Below are positions 36,046 through 48,532 of a stretch of 64,000 nucleotides of DNA, piece after piece (position 1 is the first letter of the stretch; each line of letters begins with the position of its first letter). The stretch spans positions 127,941 through 191,940 of the forward strand of contig MSJH02000512.1 of assembly GCA_001931875.2 (NCBI GenBank), in the 5' to 3' direction. The notes below the pieces were generated by a model. The model saw nothing but the letters and a program-made list of their open reading frames with translations. It was not told the DNA's origin and ran no database searches. Made by a program: the position numbers and the translations under genes. The stretch is from Byssochlamys sp. IMV 00236. Its lineage: Eukaryota > Ascomycota > Eurotiomycetes > Eurotiales > Thermoascaceae.

Positions 36046-38483
36046 TCAGCATCGCTCAAAAACTCGATATAGACCCTTCAAGTCCGCGACTTCCACGACG
36101 CCCTGGAGAAGATTCGTCGTGGCGACTAGTCGCGCGCGTAGGGAAGGAAAGACAACATGTTCGAGCATCTGGCTCAGCTGTGCCCGTCGGGCGGTGATGG
36201 ATTCGTCTTCCTGATGCCCTGGCTGACTTCCGGCATCGTTGCCAGAGTCATCTTCCGTACTAGGACGAGGAGGCGGGGGTAATTGCTCCGGGGTATAGAA
36301 TGCAGCAAGTTCTCTCAGGAACGTGCGGAAACATGCCTCTTCGGCCGTCCAGTTTACGTACGGGCCTAATCGGAGGAGGAAGCGTGGGAGTTTTGCGAGT
36401 GAGGGAACGTAGCCTTTCAGTAGAAGTGGGATGGAGATCAGATGTCCGTCTTCGGAGATTTCAAGGGAGAAATATTCGTTTAGCATATCTCGTCGATCGA
36501 TCAGGGTTCTGGAGACTGTATCTGGCGCTTCAGCGAAGATTCTCTCGGCTTCCTCATTTCTGCTGGAGCTGGGATCCGCGTTCTGGCTGTTGCGTGCTTC
36601 GTGCTCCTCTCGTTCGACGTCTGCTGCGATCCAAAGCAGGTCGACTAGTTTTGGAGGAGGATCAAGCTTTATGGTGCCAAAGTTGCCAAAGTCTGTGAGT
36701 CCAAGCTGGTAGAAGTACTCGTTACAGGTCATTCCGTAATCGACGAGGTAGAGCTTCACGCCTGCTTGGATGGCTGCGATGCGTCGTCGTTCGTCAACCA
36801 GTCCGACATATGTATGCGAGGCGAACATCTCCGTCAGTTCGTTATGCATCGACGCGCGGACAGCAGCGCGGAGGTTCTTGATGGAGGTGAGGCCGATACG
36901 GAGCGGTTCACGATCCGTTCTCTCGTAGTGTAAGCCATCATCTACAACTGCGGTCCCGCCCTCTGCTTCTGCGCTAGACATCGGATGAGGCGTTGCGGAT
37001 GGGAGCATCGACGTGATCTTGCGGACTTTGGAATCAGTCCGGACAAGGTTATGCTCATAAGGCTTCTTCGTTGTTGATGGTGTCCGAGGCGGTGCTTTAC
37101 GACCTTCAAGCGCAGTACCCGAAAGCGACTCATCACCAGCTGGTTCGGGCGGTCTGATGCCAGGAAGAAGAGTTTGAGTCATGAACGTCCTGCTAGAGTC
37201 CACCTGTGCCAAATTGGTCCGAATTTGACTGCAGATACACTCAATGATTTCATCTTCATTGAGGAAGTTGACCTCTCGTTTCGTCGGGTGAACATTGACA
37301 TCCACACGCTGCGGCTCGATTTCCAGATCGATGTAGACAAACGGATGCCCACCCTTTGGCAAGAAGGTTGAATATGTCTGTTCCACTGCTCTCTTCACAG
37401 CAGAAGATTCAACCGAGCGATGGTTAATGAAGAGTAGAATAACTGTTCGCTTGACGTGATAGTTTGCGTTTGTGACAAGACCAGATGCCCGGAAACCCCA
37501 TTTCTTATCATCGATGCTAAACTCAACGAGTTCGTTAGCTACGGCACTGCCGTGAATTTGACGTATGCGATCAATGGTAGTTGCATTCGCTGCAGTTGAA
37601 ATGCTCATTCCTGAATCTCCGTGTTTCTTGCATGAGAAGGCTACGCCGGTGCAATGGACAGCGTACCGGCCCACGACGTCGAGGATCTTAGCATACTCTT
37701 CGCTAGCAGATCGAAACGCTCGACGGCGGGTTGGGACATTGTAAAATAGGTCTTCAACCTGTCTGTATTGTCAGATTACTGCCTTCTGCGCTAGTATTGG
37801 ATATATGCACACACCGTGATTTGAGTGCCACCTCTTCCAGCAGTTGCCTTTGGCTCGGCACTCTGGCCTGGCTTTGCAGGAACAAGCTTTCCGTCACTAT
37901 AGTGTGCTCTCCAGGCACAGCTAGAACCAGCAGTTTTGGTGGTAACCGTGAGGTGAGCGATATGGCTGATACTAGCCAATGCCTCGCCACGAAATCCATA
38001 CGTTCCTATGGAAGATAGATCCTCGAACGCTTTTAATTTAGAGGTCGTGAACCTTTCGCAAAGTATGGGGAGATCATCCCGCTGTGGCTGAAGTCAGAGG
38101 TTTGCTCACTTGTTTCTTTTGCATATCTGCCTTTGCGAGATACTTACATCTATGCCATGACCGTTGTCAGTGATCTGGAGAAGCTTGAGACCGCCATCTT
38201 TCACCAAGATCTCGATAGAGGTGGAACCAGCGTCGACAGCATTCTCTATCAGCTCCTTCAGAGCGTGCATAGGAGCGACGATGATCTCTCCTGCGGCGAT
38301 CTTGTTCACCACATCGGGATCCAGTGCCTGTTCGGAGATTCAGCCATGAGTGAATCCTTCTCTGATAGACAAGATGTAACTACTAACCCGGATCCTCCTT
38401 GGTGCTTCTGGCAGACCAGCTTCATTTGCGGTCCTCTTGGTTCCACGAGGCTCAGCCTCGACAATATCCATCTCATCAGCCAT
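36046..38483 (-). CDS. MLH1: DNA mismatch repair protein Mlh1 (MutL homologue)
   Basis: A GHKL ATPase that pairs with Pms1 or Mlh3 to couple mismatch recognition to excision, and acts in meiotic crossovers. Exons on the minus strand: 38483-38388, 38327-38148, 38081-37815, 37758-36046, giving 751 aa. Visible motifs are [25 protein letters not shown] (ATP-binding Asn), [22 protein letters not shown], then [14 protein letters not shown] of the transducer domain. The C-terminal Mlh1 dimer domain ends in [11 protein letters not shown], the conserved FERC end of eukaryotic Mlh1. The start ATG at 38483 opens a short acidic leader before the ATPase; no earlier in-frame ATG fits. It is convergent with PPS1 and divergent from the glycosyltransferase-like gene. 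Confidence 0.95.
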
Positions 38484-38918
38484 GATCTCAAAAGAGATAT
38501 CCTGTTGTTTCTGATGTTGGTACAAGACTCAAGCACTTTTAGGTCATCATGCAGCCGCTGTATTGCGTCTAACGCAGCCCGGATGAGAAACAACAGGTTC
38601 TAGACCGTTCTTAAATTCCCTTACTATATTTTCCGGGAGCCACTTGGCGTTGTTCCATAAGACTGCCCTGGAGTCTGCTGTCAAAGGGGACGATGCACGA
38701 GTCAAACTAGTATGGGCGGTGGAGAGGAACGGTGGCTGCCGCAGAATCGCCTAAAGGAAGTACTGCGGCTGCTGATCCCGACGAGCTGACAAGCTCCCCC
38801 GCAAGCAACCGTCAAGCTCCAGGTAATCCTTACTTAGCGCACGGAACAGCATCGAGACCGCGGATGCGACAGCGCGTTTCTAGAGCTCCCTAGGAGGAGT
38901 CCGTCATATGTAGCCGAC
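38484..38918. promoter_or_regulatory. Divergent promoter between MLH1 and the type II membrane protein gene
   Basis: 435 bp between start codons, with no other gene or clear motif seen. Confidence 0.45.
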
Positions 38919-41074
38919 ATGCGCATCTCCAGGAGAGCCTTCGCGGCCGACGAGGAGCTGGGAAAGAAAGATGATGACCACCGACCTGCTGCGAGAGCTC
39001 CATCCCTTCGTCCCGCATGGAAAGCTCCCCGTCGGCGGCGCATCGTGCTAGCCTTCGTGGGCTTTTACCTGCTCTATATATTCTTCAAGAATATGCCCAC
39101 CGATTTGACACCTGCTGTCGAACGATATAATCCTGAATTGGCGCAGCTGCGGCAGAAGGGCCGGACTCTTCAGTCATCGCTGGGCGCCATACCTCAAGCT
39201 GTCAACCCGCATCAACCTCCGCCGAGAGAGAACGACGATGCAAAGGACAATGCGAAATATTACTATGAAGGGAAAGTCAGATTCTATAATCTTGCAAAAT
39301 CGCTACGTCCCAACTCGCCATCAAGCCATCGTCGGGAACATGTTAGTCGCGCCGTACTTTTTGCTGGCGCAGACCTGAAGAGCGTTGCGGACCTGTTACC
39401 ACTTGCCTGCGAGATGGTCCGTCAGGGTACAAACGAAGTACACTTTGCGCTCATGGGAAGGGATGACGTGTCGATCCCGGGGATTCAGAAGGTCAATGGC
39501 ATCAGTGACGAGGACTGTCCGATACAATGGCATGGTATGCTATAATTTCGGGTTTCTGGACAACGGGTCCTGCCATTGTGTATACTGACTTTCTTGATAT
39601 GCAGACGCGCGCCCTGACTACGCTCCCTGGTCAACTGGACCACGTATGGAAAGGGCAGTTAGGTCCGGATTGGGCTATATCCGAGAGTACATAAATCCGC
39701 AGGTCGTGATAACGCATGGTGAATTCCGTGAGGAGTCGTTCTTCTGGAAAGCGATAAAACAAAAGACAGACGAGTTAGGGCTGGCACACATTCCTCTTTC
39801 ACGGCCTGCGGTGGACCTCATGTGGCTATCGAAGTTAGACAGCGGCTCCTTGAAAGGTACGGAAGTTCAAATCTATCTTTTCTTCGGGTAGATGTCGTTT
39901 ACTGACATGTTGCGCTAAAGTCTGGAACAAAATGCAAATCGAGATGCTGGTTCATGCGCCGTCGGAATCGTCGGGCTCCCTGATCAGACTCCTGAAGTCG
40001 CTCGAAGGAGCAGACTATCTCGACTCCGTCCCTAGCCTAACCATCGAGTTGCCTCCGCGCGTTGACCCAGAACTACTACGTTTCCTACAGAATACGAACT
40101 GGCCTCCTCAGTCATCAAGTAAGGTAACTCTTCGTCGCCGTATTCCATCTCAGCGTATGACATCCGAGATGTCTTCTATTCGAACCGTCGAGGCCTTCTA
40201 TCCAAGAGATCCAAACGTGACCCACGTCCTCGTTCTATCACCACAGACCGAGCTGTCGCCTTCATTCTTTCACTTCTTGAAGTATACAGCTCTCAACTAT
40301 AAACACTCTGTTTCCGCCATGAATGTGTCATCTGAGCTGCTTGGCATAAGTCTTGAACTTCCGTCGTCTAGGCCAACTGACAACGAGCCCTTCGCTCCAC
40401 CTTCGGAACCTATGGACGTGCCACAAAGCCACGATGGAGAGCAGTCTCCTTTCTTCCTTTGGCAAGTCCCGGACAGTAATGCTGCGCTCTATTTCGGCGA
40501 TAAATGGGCCGAGTTTCACTCCTTCCTGTCTCACCGCCTCAGTGCTCCAGGTGATTCTCATGATCTTTCACCAAAACTTATATCCAAGAAATACCCCGCC
40601 TTTATGGAATACCTCCTTGAATTTATGCGCGTTAGGGGTTATTATATGCTGTATCCGTCTTTTTCGGGCAGGAACCACGTCTCATTGGCAACGGTGCATA
40701 ATGAGCTATACCACCCTCCAGAAGAGTTTGTCGCGGATTCGTCAAGCGCGCTTGCAGAGGCTGACAAAGACACCATTGAAGACCTGCCGGAAGTTCTATC
40801 TCCCAGTTCTGACTTGGAGCTGGGATCCGTAGAAAGACCGCTTTTTCATGGTTCAACCGTGGAGATTCTTCTTCAACGGTTTCCAGATCATCTGCCGAAG
40901 CTCGAAGCTCTGCCTCTATTATCCTACAAGAGCGAGAAGCTCTCAGCACGGGATATCCAGCAGAGGACGAGTGAATTTGCAAGGGAGTTCAGAACCAAGG
41001 TTGGAGGCTGCAAAGCGTCAAATACCCCTGACGATGCCGGCTTTTGGAAAATAGGTGACTACTTTTGTCTCTGA
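38919..41074 (+). CDS. Type II membrane protein, putative Golgi glycosyltransferase
   Basis: Exons 38919-39534, 39605-39856 and 39921-41074, 673 aa. A basic cytosolic N-terminus (APRRRR) is followed by one membrane segment (about residues 42-58, IVLAFVGFYLLYIFF), then a Pro-rich stem and a large luminal domain. The luminal part has a family-2-like layout: RAVLFAGADLKSVADLLPLA, LEMLVHAPSESSGSLIRLLKSL-type strand-helix units, and THVLVLSPQTELSPSFFHFL. I recognise it only as a conserved fungal protein of the kind annotated as glycosyltransferase 2. No clear DXD motif with known geometry can be assigned, so activity is uncertain. It is divergent from MLH1. Confidence 0.7.
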
Positions 41075-41776
41075 TATCGCTGGTGGCGTCTTTTGGTTTT
41101 CAACTTGGGTTGCATTTGTACGGTATAGCTTGTCCTGCCGGTATGTATCGGTCTACGGGGGTTGGCGTTTTCGACAGGTTTCTTGGCAGCTGGGTTTGTG
41201 CTGCTATATAGAAGGCCTAATGGGGCTAATCTTTTCCCTTGGGTGCTTTTATAGCACTATTGACGTAGACAACGATGGTTTCTTGTCTTTTGTGCGGTTG
41301 AACGGCTAAGAAAGATGCAGGATCTGTTATCTACTGCTGAGAAGTGCCCTATCAACAGAAGAATTGATGCTGTTCATAAAACGGGAAGCCATTATTTAGC
41401 GGAGCGAACAAGAACATGTAGTTAATAATAATAATAATGATAATGATATACCATATGTCTCGTCGATGCTCAGTTTCCGACGATGACGAGGCTGTTGACT
41501 GCCTGATGGAAGTTCTTGGCGCTGGCAGCTGGAGACCGCCTTACATAAGCCGACGTAGCTCCACCGGAGCGCCTGCATCGCCTTGGACAGCAACGAAAGC
41601 TCCAGACGCCTCACATCCCAAGCTCATACACTCCCCGATACCTCTCTTTGCACGCAGTGCCAGGTCCGTCCGGTTATAGCTTGGCATCTGCTAGGACATC
41701 CCACCTCCATATCTACCGCCACATCTGTTGATCGCCCACGGCCTTACTGGCCAGATACCCGTCAGAGTCTCTCGGA
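41075..41776. other. Intergenic region upstream of RPN1
   Basis: 702 bp. It contains a short AT-rich repeat near 41423-41440 (TAA/ATG-rich). Short frames at 41437-41679 and 41583-41849 overlap each other and the RPN1 start and show no family features. I saw no proteasome-gene control element that I could place with confidence. Confidence 0.4.
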
Positions 41777-44754
41777 ATGGCGAAGGAAGACGAGCGGCAG
41801 GGTGCCGCAAACAAGGGAAAGGGCAAGGTCGAAGATGCCCGAGAGTTGAACGGAGGTGCAAAGAATGTTAAGGATGAAAAGACGAAGGCGAATGGGAAGA
41901 AGGACGAGGGACCCAAGGAAGGTAAGGGAGCATGTAGCAAGCAAGCACGCAAAGTGGTGCTTGTTTGCCTCCGCGGTTCCATGCTGTGGGTTGCAGCGCT
42001 AACTCGATAATTCTCACAGAGGAACTGAGCGAGGAAGACCAGCAGCTTAAGGGCGAGCTGGAGATGCTCGTCGAGAGACTAAAGGTGAGTTGACTCGTCG
42101 TGAATGTGCAGGAACGTCATTAATAATAATCCCTCGATACTAGGAACCAGATACCTCCCTCTACCGACCGGCTTTGGATGCCATCAAGACGTTCATCAAG
42201 ACTTCTACTTCTTCCATGACTGCCGTGCCAAAGCCGCTTAAGTTTCTCAGACCGCACTATGAAGATCTTACGGCACTGTACGACAAATGGGAAGCAGGAC
42301 CTGATAAGGTAGGGCGCTTGTTAACTGTCCGCAAGATACTGGATTTGAGCTAAAGTTTCTCTAGGATTCGCTGGCCGATATGTTGTCGGTGCTCGGTATG
42401 ACGTACGGAGATGAGGAGAAGCTCGAGACGCTGAAGTGGCGCCTTCTTACTACATCGGAAGACCTTGGCTCCTGGGGTCATGAATACATTCGACATCTGG
42501 CGCTGGAGATCGGGCAAGAATACCAGAATCGGTTGACGGACGAGAAAGATTTCCAGGACCTGACAGATCTTACTCTATCTCTCGTCCCCTACTTCCTGAG
42601 TCACAACGCCGAGGCCGATGCTGTTGATCTTCTAAGCGAGCTGGAAATGATCGAGGAAATCCCCCGGTTCCTGGACGAGAACACATACTCCAGAGTGTGC
42701 TTGTATATGGTCAGCATGGTCAACTTGTTGACGTACCCCGAAGACCAGCAATTCCTTCGAACAGCTCACGACATCTACGTCCGCTACAACAAGTTGGCTC
42801 AAGCCATGGTCATCGCTATCCGCCTTAATGATATTGATCTCATTAAGAAGGATTTCAGTGCTACCGAGGACAAGGCACTAAAGAAGCAGTTGGCTTTCCT
42901 CGTTGCTCGGCAGCAAATCTGGCTTGATCTGCCTGAGGATGAAGAGGATCAGGACCTGCTTGACTGTCTTAACAACACCCAGATCCCGAATCACTTCAAG
43001 GCCTTGGCGAAAGAGCTCAACATTCTCGACCCGAAGATGCCGGAAGACATTTATAAGACACATCTAGAGAGCAGCAGGGGAGCCGGTCTGACGAACGTCG
43101 ACTCTGCAAGGCACAACCTTGCCAGTGCTTTTGTGAACTCCTTCGCTAACGCCGGTTTCGGCAATGATAACATGATGCTGGTCGAAGGTGACAAGGGCCC
43201 CTGGGTTTGGAAGACCAAGGACGACGGTATGATGTCGACGACGGCATCTATGGGAATGCTCCTGCACAGGGATGTTGAAGAGGGCCTAGGGAAGATCGAC
43301 AAGTTCACTTATGCTCAAGAGGACCAGATCAAAGCGGGAGCTCTCCTTGCCATTGGTATTCTTAACTCCGGTGTCAGGATAGACTCGGATCCTGCTTTGG
43401 CCCTTCTGAGTGATCCGGACAACCTTGAGAACAAGAGTGTCCCGATGAGAGTGGCCTCTATCATGGGTCTGGGTCTGTCGTATGCTGGGTCCAACAAGGA
43501 AGAGCTTCTCGATATTCTACTGCCCATTGTTGAAGATGTCTCTCTCGATATGCAGCTGTCAGCGATGGCTGCCGTCTCGTTAGGTCTGATCTTCGTTGGA
43601 TCTTCTAACCACCAAGTCAGTGAAGCGATCGCTACGACGTTGATGGATGAAGAACGACAGAAGCATCTTAAGGACAAGTGGACCAGATTCATGGCCCTTG
43701 GTCTGGCGCTTCTATACTTTGGTAAGCAGGAAGAGGTGGATGTCATCCTAGATATTCTCAAGGCAGTCGATCACCCTATGGCGAAGCCAACATCCGTGCT
43801 CGCTTCTGTCTGTGCTTGGGCTGGAACAGGTACTGTGCTGAAGCTGCAGGAACTCCTCCACATCTGCAACGAGTATATTGAGGAGAAGGAGGAGAGCAAG
43901 GGTGACGAGCTCGTGCAGTCGTACGCTGTTCTAGGTCTGTCGCTCATTGCAATGGGGGAGGAAGTCGGTCAGGACATGATCCTGCGCCAATTCGGCCACC
44001 TGATGCACTACGGCGCCAGCAATATCCGAAAGGCAGTGCCCCTTGCAATGGGTCTTATCAGCCCCAGCAACCCTCAGATGAAGGTCTACGACACTCTATC
44101 CCGATACAGCCACGACACTGACAATGATGTCGCCATCAACGCTATCTTCGCCATGGGTCTCCTTGGTGCTGGAACGAACAATGCTCGTTTGGCCCAACTG
44201 CTGAGGCAGCTGGCGAGCTATTACCACCGCGACCAGAACTCGCTGTTCATGGTCCGCATTGCCCAGGGTCTCCTGCACATGGGCAAGGGTACTCTTACGG
44301 TTAACCCTTTCCACACTGACCGTCAAGTGCTTTCCCGAGTAGCGGCCGCTGGACTACTCACTGTCTTGGTTGCCATGATCGATGCCAAGCAGTTTGTCCT
44401 CGCCGAACACCACTACCTCCTTTACTTCCTCATCACTGCCATGTACCCACGATTCCTGGTTACCCTTGATGAGAACCTCCAGCCCTTGACTGTCAACGTC
44501 AGAGTTGGACAGGCCGTCGATGTGGTCGCTCAAGCCGGTCGACCCAAGACCATCACCGGATGGCAGACACAGAGCACGCCAGTGCTCTTGGCATACGGTG
44601 AGAGAGCGGAGCTGGAAGACGAGGAGTATATCTCGCTCAGCAGCACTTTGGAAGGATTGGTAATCTTGCGCAAGGTATGATGTATAACTTCTATAGTGTC
44701 TGAACAGTGTGCTGATTCTCCGTACAGAACCCGGACTGGGAAGCCTCAGCATAA
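41777..44754 (+). CDS. RPN1: 26S proteasome regulatory subunit Rpn1
   Basis: The largest base subunit of the 19S regulator; it docks ubiquitin shuttle factors and Ubp6. Exons: 41777-41921, 42020-42084, 42144-42308, 42365-44674, 44728-44754, giving 903 aa. A Lys/Glu-rich N-terminus precedes the conserved SEEDQQLKGELEMLVERLKE and DTSLYRPALDAIKTFIKTST segments. The middle carries PC (proteasome/cyclosome) repeats such as AGALLAIGILNSGVRID, RVASIMGLGLSYAGSNKEEL and AINAIFAMGLLGAGTNNARL. The C-terminal region contains TPVLLAYGERAELEDEEY. The final exon encodes only nine residues (NPDWEASA). The start is the first ATG, just before the charged leader. Confidence 0.96.
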
Positions 44755-45289
44755 AGTGCTCGGGCACTAGAATTTCTTAGATCGATGTTTGAGGGAGGTC
44801 GGCGGATCAGGGAACAAAACGGTTCTCGGGTATGGTCATGTCTCATGTAATAGGAACAGTCGCGGAATTTCGAATACACCTTATTCTCTTACTGCTCTCA
44901 GTAGCGTAGGCCCCGGCATTTGATCGATTGTACACTGCGGATGGGAGGAGGACTGACAGGACTTCTCTCATCGAAAGCCTAGGTAGAGACGCACTCTATA
45001 TGTCTGTGAATAGACTAAATCTGGAAGCATGTAGTGAAAAAAGAATATATATAATACTATGCAGATCAATAATTATCTAGAGTAGAGGCCTGTTGCTTAT
45101 CGTTATCTTGAAGTTCCCTGGGGACTTCTACATGCGGAAACTAGGGCTTAGGGCTAGGTGTATCCATAAGTTTTTCTTGCGCCCATCCGCAAGGTAGTAA
45201 GTCAATACAGCATCAACCCTACCGCCAACACGTTGTGTATACTTCAATTAAGTCCTTTTTCTGGTTGATAAAGGCCTCAGAAAGCAGTC
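44755..45289. other. Intergenic region RPN1-RIO2
   Basis: 535 bp between two same-strand genes, holding the 3' end of RPN1 and the RIO2 promoter. I see nothing else in it. Confidence 0.5.
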
Positions 45290-46682
45290 ATGAAGCTCGA
45301 CCCGAAGGCGATGCGATACCTCAGCTCGGAGGACTTCCGGGTGCTAGCTGGGGTATGCCCCTCCAGACCCCGCAGTCATTTACTTGCGCGATCTGGTTGT
45401 CTGACAGCTAACAAGGGAATTTGTAGGTTGAAGCCGGAAGCCGAAATCATGAGGTCGTTCCTACGCCGTTGATCGTACAACTATCCGGTCTGCGTGGTGG
45501 TAGCGGAGTTCACAAGTCCATTTCGACGTTGGCGAAGGTCAACTTGATCGCGAAGGTCAAGAATGCCAAATGTATGTGGATGGGATATTTCGTGGTTTTT
45601 TTCATCATTGTTGTCGGCGGTAGCTGATTTACATTCGCGATTCAGATGATGGTTACAGACTCACGTACGGCGGTCTCGACTACCTCGCCTTGAACACGCA
45701 TCAGAAAAATAAGAGCGTTTACTCTGTCGGCAACCGCGTCGGTGTCGGAAAGGAATCGGATATTATCGTTGTCGCACACTCGTCTGGAGAGCAGAGAATC
45801 CTGAAAATCCACCGTTTGGGACGGATATCTTTCCGAACAGTCAAGACCAACAGAGATTACCTGCGAAACCGGAGTACGGGTTCATGGATGTACATGTCGC
45901 GACTGGCGGCAATGAAGGAGTTCGCTTTCATGAAAGCTCTCAGAGAAAACGGCTTCCCGGTCCCCGAACCGATTGCGCAGAACAGACATACTATCGTGAT
46001 GAGTCTTATTGACGCCTTCCCTCTGCGACAGATCTCGAAGGTCCCGAGGCCGGCGGAGCTATACTCAGAGCTCATGGATATGATCCTACAGCTGGCACGC
46101 TACGGCTTGATTCATGGTGACTTTAACGAGTTCAACATCCTGATCAAGGAGGAAGAAGATCCCAATGCAAAGGGCAAAGGGCGAGAATCCGAGGAGGTTG
46201 ATGAAAGCATCAGGCTGGTCCCGATCATCATCGACTTCCCACAAATGATTTCCGTTGACCATCCGAACGCGGAGATGTACTTTGATCGCGACGTGAACTG
46301 TATTAAGCGCTTCTTCCAGCGGAAATTCCACTTCACAAGTGACGTACCGGGACCGTTCTTCGCTGATGCGAGGAAGCAGCTTATTGAGAACCCAGGGAAG
46401 AGACTAGATGTTGAGGTTGAGGCATCAGGATTCTCGAGGAAGATGGCACGGGAGCTAGAAGCCTACATGAAGGAGGTTGGAGTCGATGGAGACGCCGGTG
46501 CCCCCCGAGAGGATGAAGACGAAGAGCGCGATGACGACGAGGAAGACGATGAAGAAGAATCGGGATCGGATGATGAGAATGAAGAGGAGGAGCAATCAGA
46601 ACGTCAAGCAGACGAGGTCGATGAGAGCGCCAGCAAACTAGAAGACCTGCACGTGTCAAAACCTCCTGAGGAGCAAGCATAG
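45290..46682 (+). CDS. RIO2: RIO2 atypical serine/threonine kinase (18S rRNA maturation)
   Basis: A cytosolic ATPase/kinase of pre-40S particles needed for final 20S to 18S rRNA processing. Exons 45290-45352, 45427-45571 and 45646-46682, 414 aa. The N-terminal winged helix (MKLDPKAMRYLSSEDFRVL, then YRLTYGGLDYLAL) is RIO2-specific. The kinase core has a P-loop-like GVGKESDIIVV (about residue 100), the ATP-site Lys in RILKIHRLG (about 122), catalytic GLIHGDFNEFNIL (about 224) and metal-binding IIIDFPQM (about 262). The tail from about 350 is a highly acidic run of Asp and Glu. Introns are 74 nt each. Confidence 0.95.
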
Positions 46683-47180
46683 GGTACTCCTCTTTGCATA
46701 AAAGATTTATGACCTTTGTAATTAGAATGAACCTTTTTCGATGCATTTGAAACAATCACATAATTCGAGCACTCAGATGAAATATGGTAGTATTCTCAGT
46801 GTAGAAATAAAGCACTTGATAGTTACCATAACCGAGGCGACAGAATGCTGTCTTGTCTGTATTTCTTCTGATATGCAAGATACAAAAACAATTTTGTGCA
46901 GTTTATGTGCCACATAAACAGTACATCTTTAGAGTGCTCCAATAGTTTACTTCATCTCAATTTGCGAATGATAACTAGTTATGGTATGAGTATGAGCGAG
47001 GCATACTTAACATGCTACGGCAAGCGGAGCGGCCAAACGCGCAATTTCCTCCATTCAACACCAAAAAGTCCCGCGGAGCAGATCATCCGAAAGACGAACG
47101 CCGACGACTCCATCGTTGTCATCTCTCCACGTGTCCATTTTCTTCCTTCTGTTCATTGACACCGGGAGAATTGCGACAAG
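46683..47180. other. Intergenic region RIO2-uL23m
   Basis: 498 bp between same-strand genes: 3' flank of RIO2, AT-rich middle, then the promoter of the ribosomal protein gene. A short frame at 46896-47159 has no features that would support a gene. Confidence 0.45.
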
Positions 47181-48057
47181 ATGGTCCGCAAGTTCTCCAA
47201 GTTCCCCAAGAAGCCGGCTGGCTGGCTTCCTCCGTCGGCACCGCTGCATATGCGGAAGCAAGTATTTCTGTACGTTTTTCCCTACGATGATCTGCCGAAA
47301 GCGAATACATCTTTCCAGAAAGACTGCAATGTTATCAAGGGTGCTACTTCTGAAGAAATATTCATACATCCGCTCCACATACATATGCATTGATGCTAAT
47401 CCGCTACCGTTCTCTCTCTCTCTCTACAGACCCGATTTCACCATCGCTCTTATCCGCACTCCCTTCCTTCCGCCTCGATATGCCTCCTTCTACGTCCCGC
47501 TCCATTTCAACAAGCTTGATATTCGCGACTATCTGCAGCGCTTGTACGGAGTCAAGGTGCTCAGCGTGCGCAGTTTCGTCGAGCAGCAGAAGGTGACGCG
47601 AATGCGAAAGGATGGCAAACATGGATATGGCCGTCTGAGGAGGCCCCAGGCGAAGAAGAAGATGACTGTTGAGATGAAGGAGCCGTTCGTGTGGCCTGAG
47701 CCACCGAAGGATATGGCACCGTATGTGAACCCTTTTTCCCTTCCCAATTTTTTATCTGCCCTCTATGAAGAAAATAAGTTCGTAGAGCTAATTTGCTTTT
47801 TTTCTTCTCCTTTCGCTTTTTATAGATGGGAAAAGGATCAATTCTTCAAGGCCGCCCAATACCAGAAGGACATGCAGTCCAAGAACGACCCCCAGTCCGC
47901 TATGGAACCGAACAAGCCCGAGCGAGAGGCATTCGAGAAACAGGCCAAGGAACTACTGGAGGGCAAACAGACATGGAGACCAACCTGGCAGGCTCTGGGC
48001 CTGAACTATGACCGACCGGCCATTCCGACCGGTAAGGGATCCTCGACACGGTCATGA
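47181..48057 (+). CDS. Mitochondrial large-subunit ribosomal protein uL23m (Mrp20-like)
   Basis: Exons 47181-47269, 47430-47720 and 47826-48057, 203 aa. The N-terminus is basic (MVRKFSKFPKKPAGWLPP), consistent with import. The core reads PDFTIALIRTPFLPPRYASF, then FNKLDIRDYLQRLYGVKVLSVRSFV, the L23 ribosomal fold that sits at the exit tunnel, and a Lys/Arg-rich loop (GRLRRPQAKKK). The C-terminal extension is charged and specific to mitochondrial forms (LLEGKQTWRPTWQALGLNYD). The first intron (160 nt) is longer than its neighbours and ends in a CT-repeat tract before the acceptor. Confidence 0.88.
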
Positions 48058-48532
48058 GGGGACTCAACTTCGTTTCGGCGCTTTGTTCTTTTGTCTCCCA
48101 GGGTCTAACTGCGACCTTTTTACTGTCATTGTATCATATGGTTTGTGCTGTAGTATAAAATTGCCTGGCGTGGCGATGTACGGACCTGGTATTATCATCT
48201 TGCCGATTTTTCCTTTTTAGCTTGGTTTTTTACAAAGACATAGACTCAACAGGTCAATGAATGGATTATCTCTATCATGTAGCTATGCTGGAAGAAGCAA
48301 AGAAAGATTATATTTGCAAGTTAATGTCTGCTGTGTTGATAGGAAATGCTCATGTTGCACGTAATATAAGCATGCTAGAATATATAACATCAGGGGATGT
48401 CCAAAGCTAATAGACAAAAGTGACGATCAAAAAAAAGAACTAAGGGTAGAAAACAACTCCAAAAACAACGCTCCCGTTATGTACAATCTGCGCGTTATCG
48501 TATACGGGAACCACAATGATGTTCTTTCGTAT
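48058..48532. other. Convergent intergenic region uL23m/Lon
   Basis: 475 bp of facing 3' flanks. I see no gene or repeat. Confidence 0.5.
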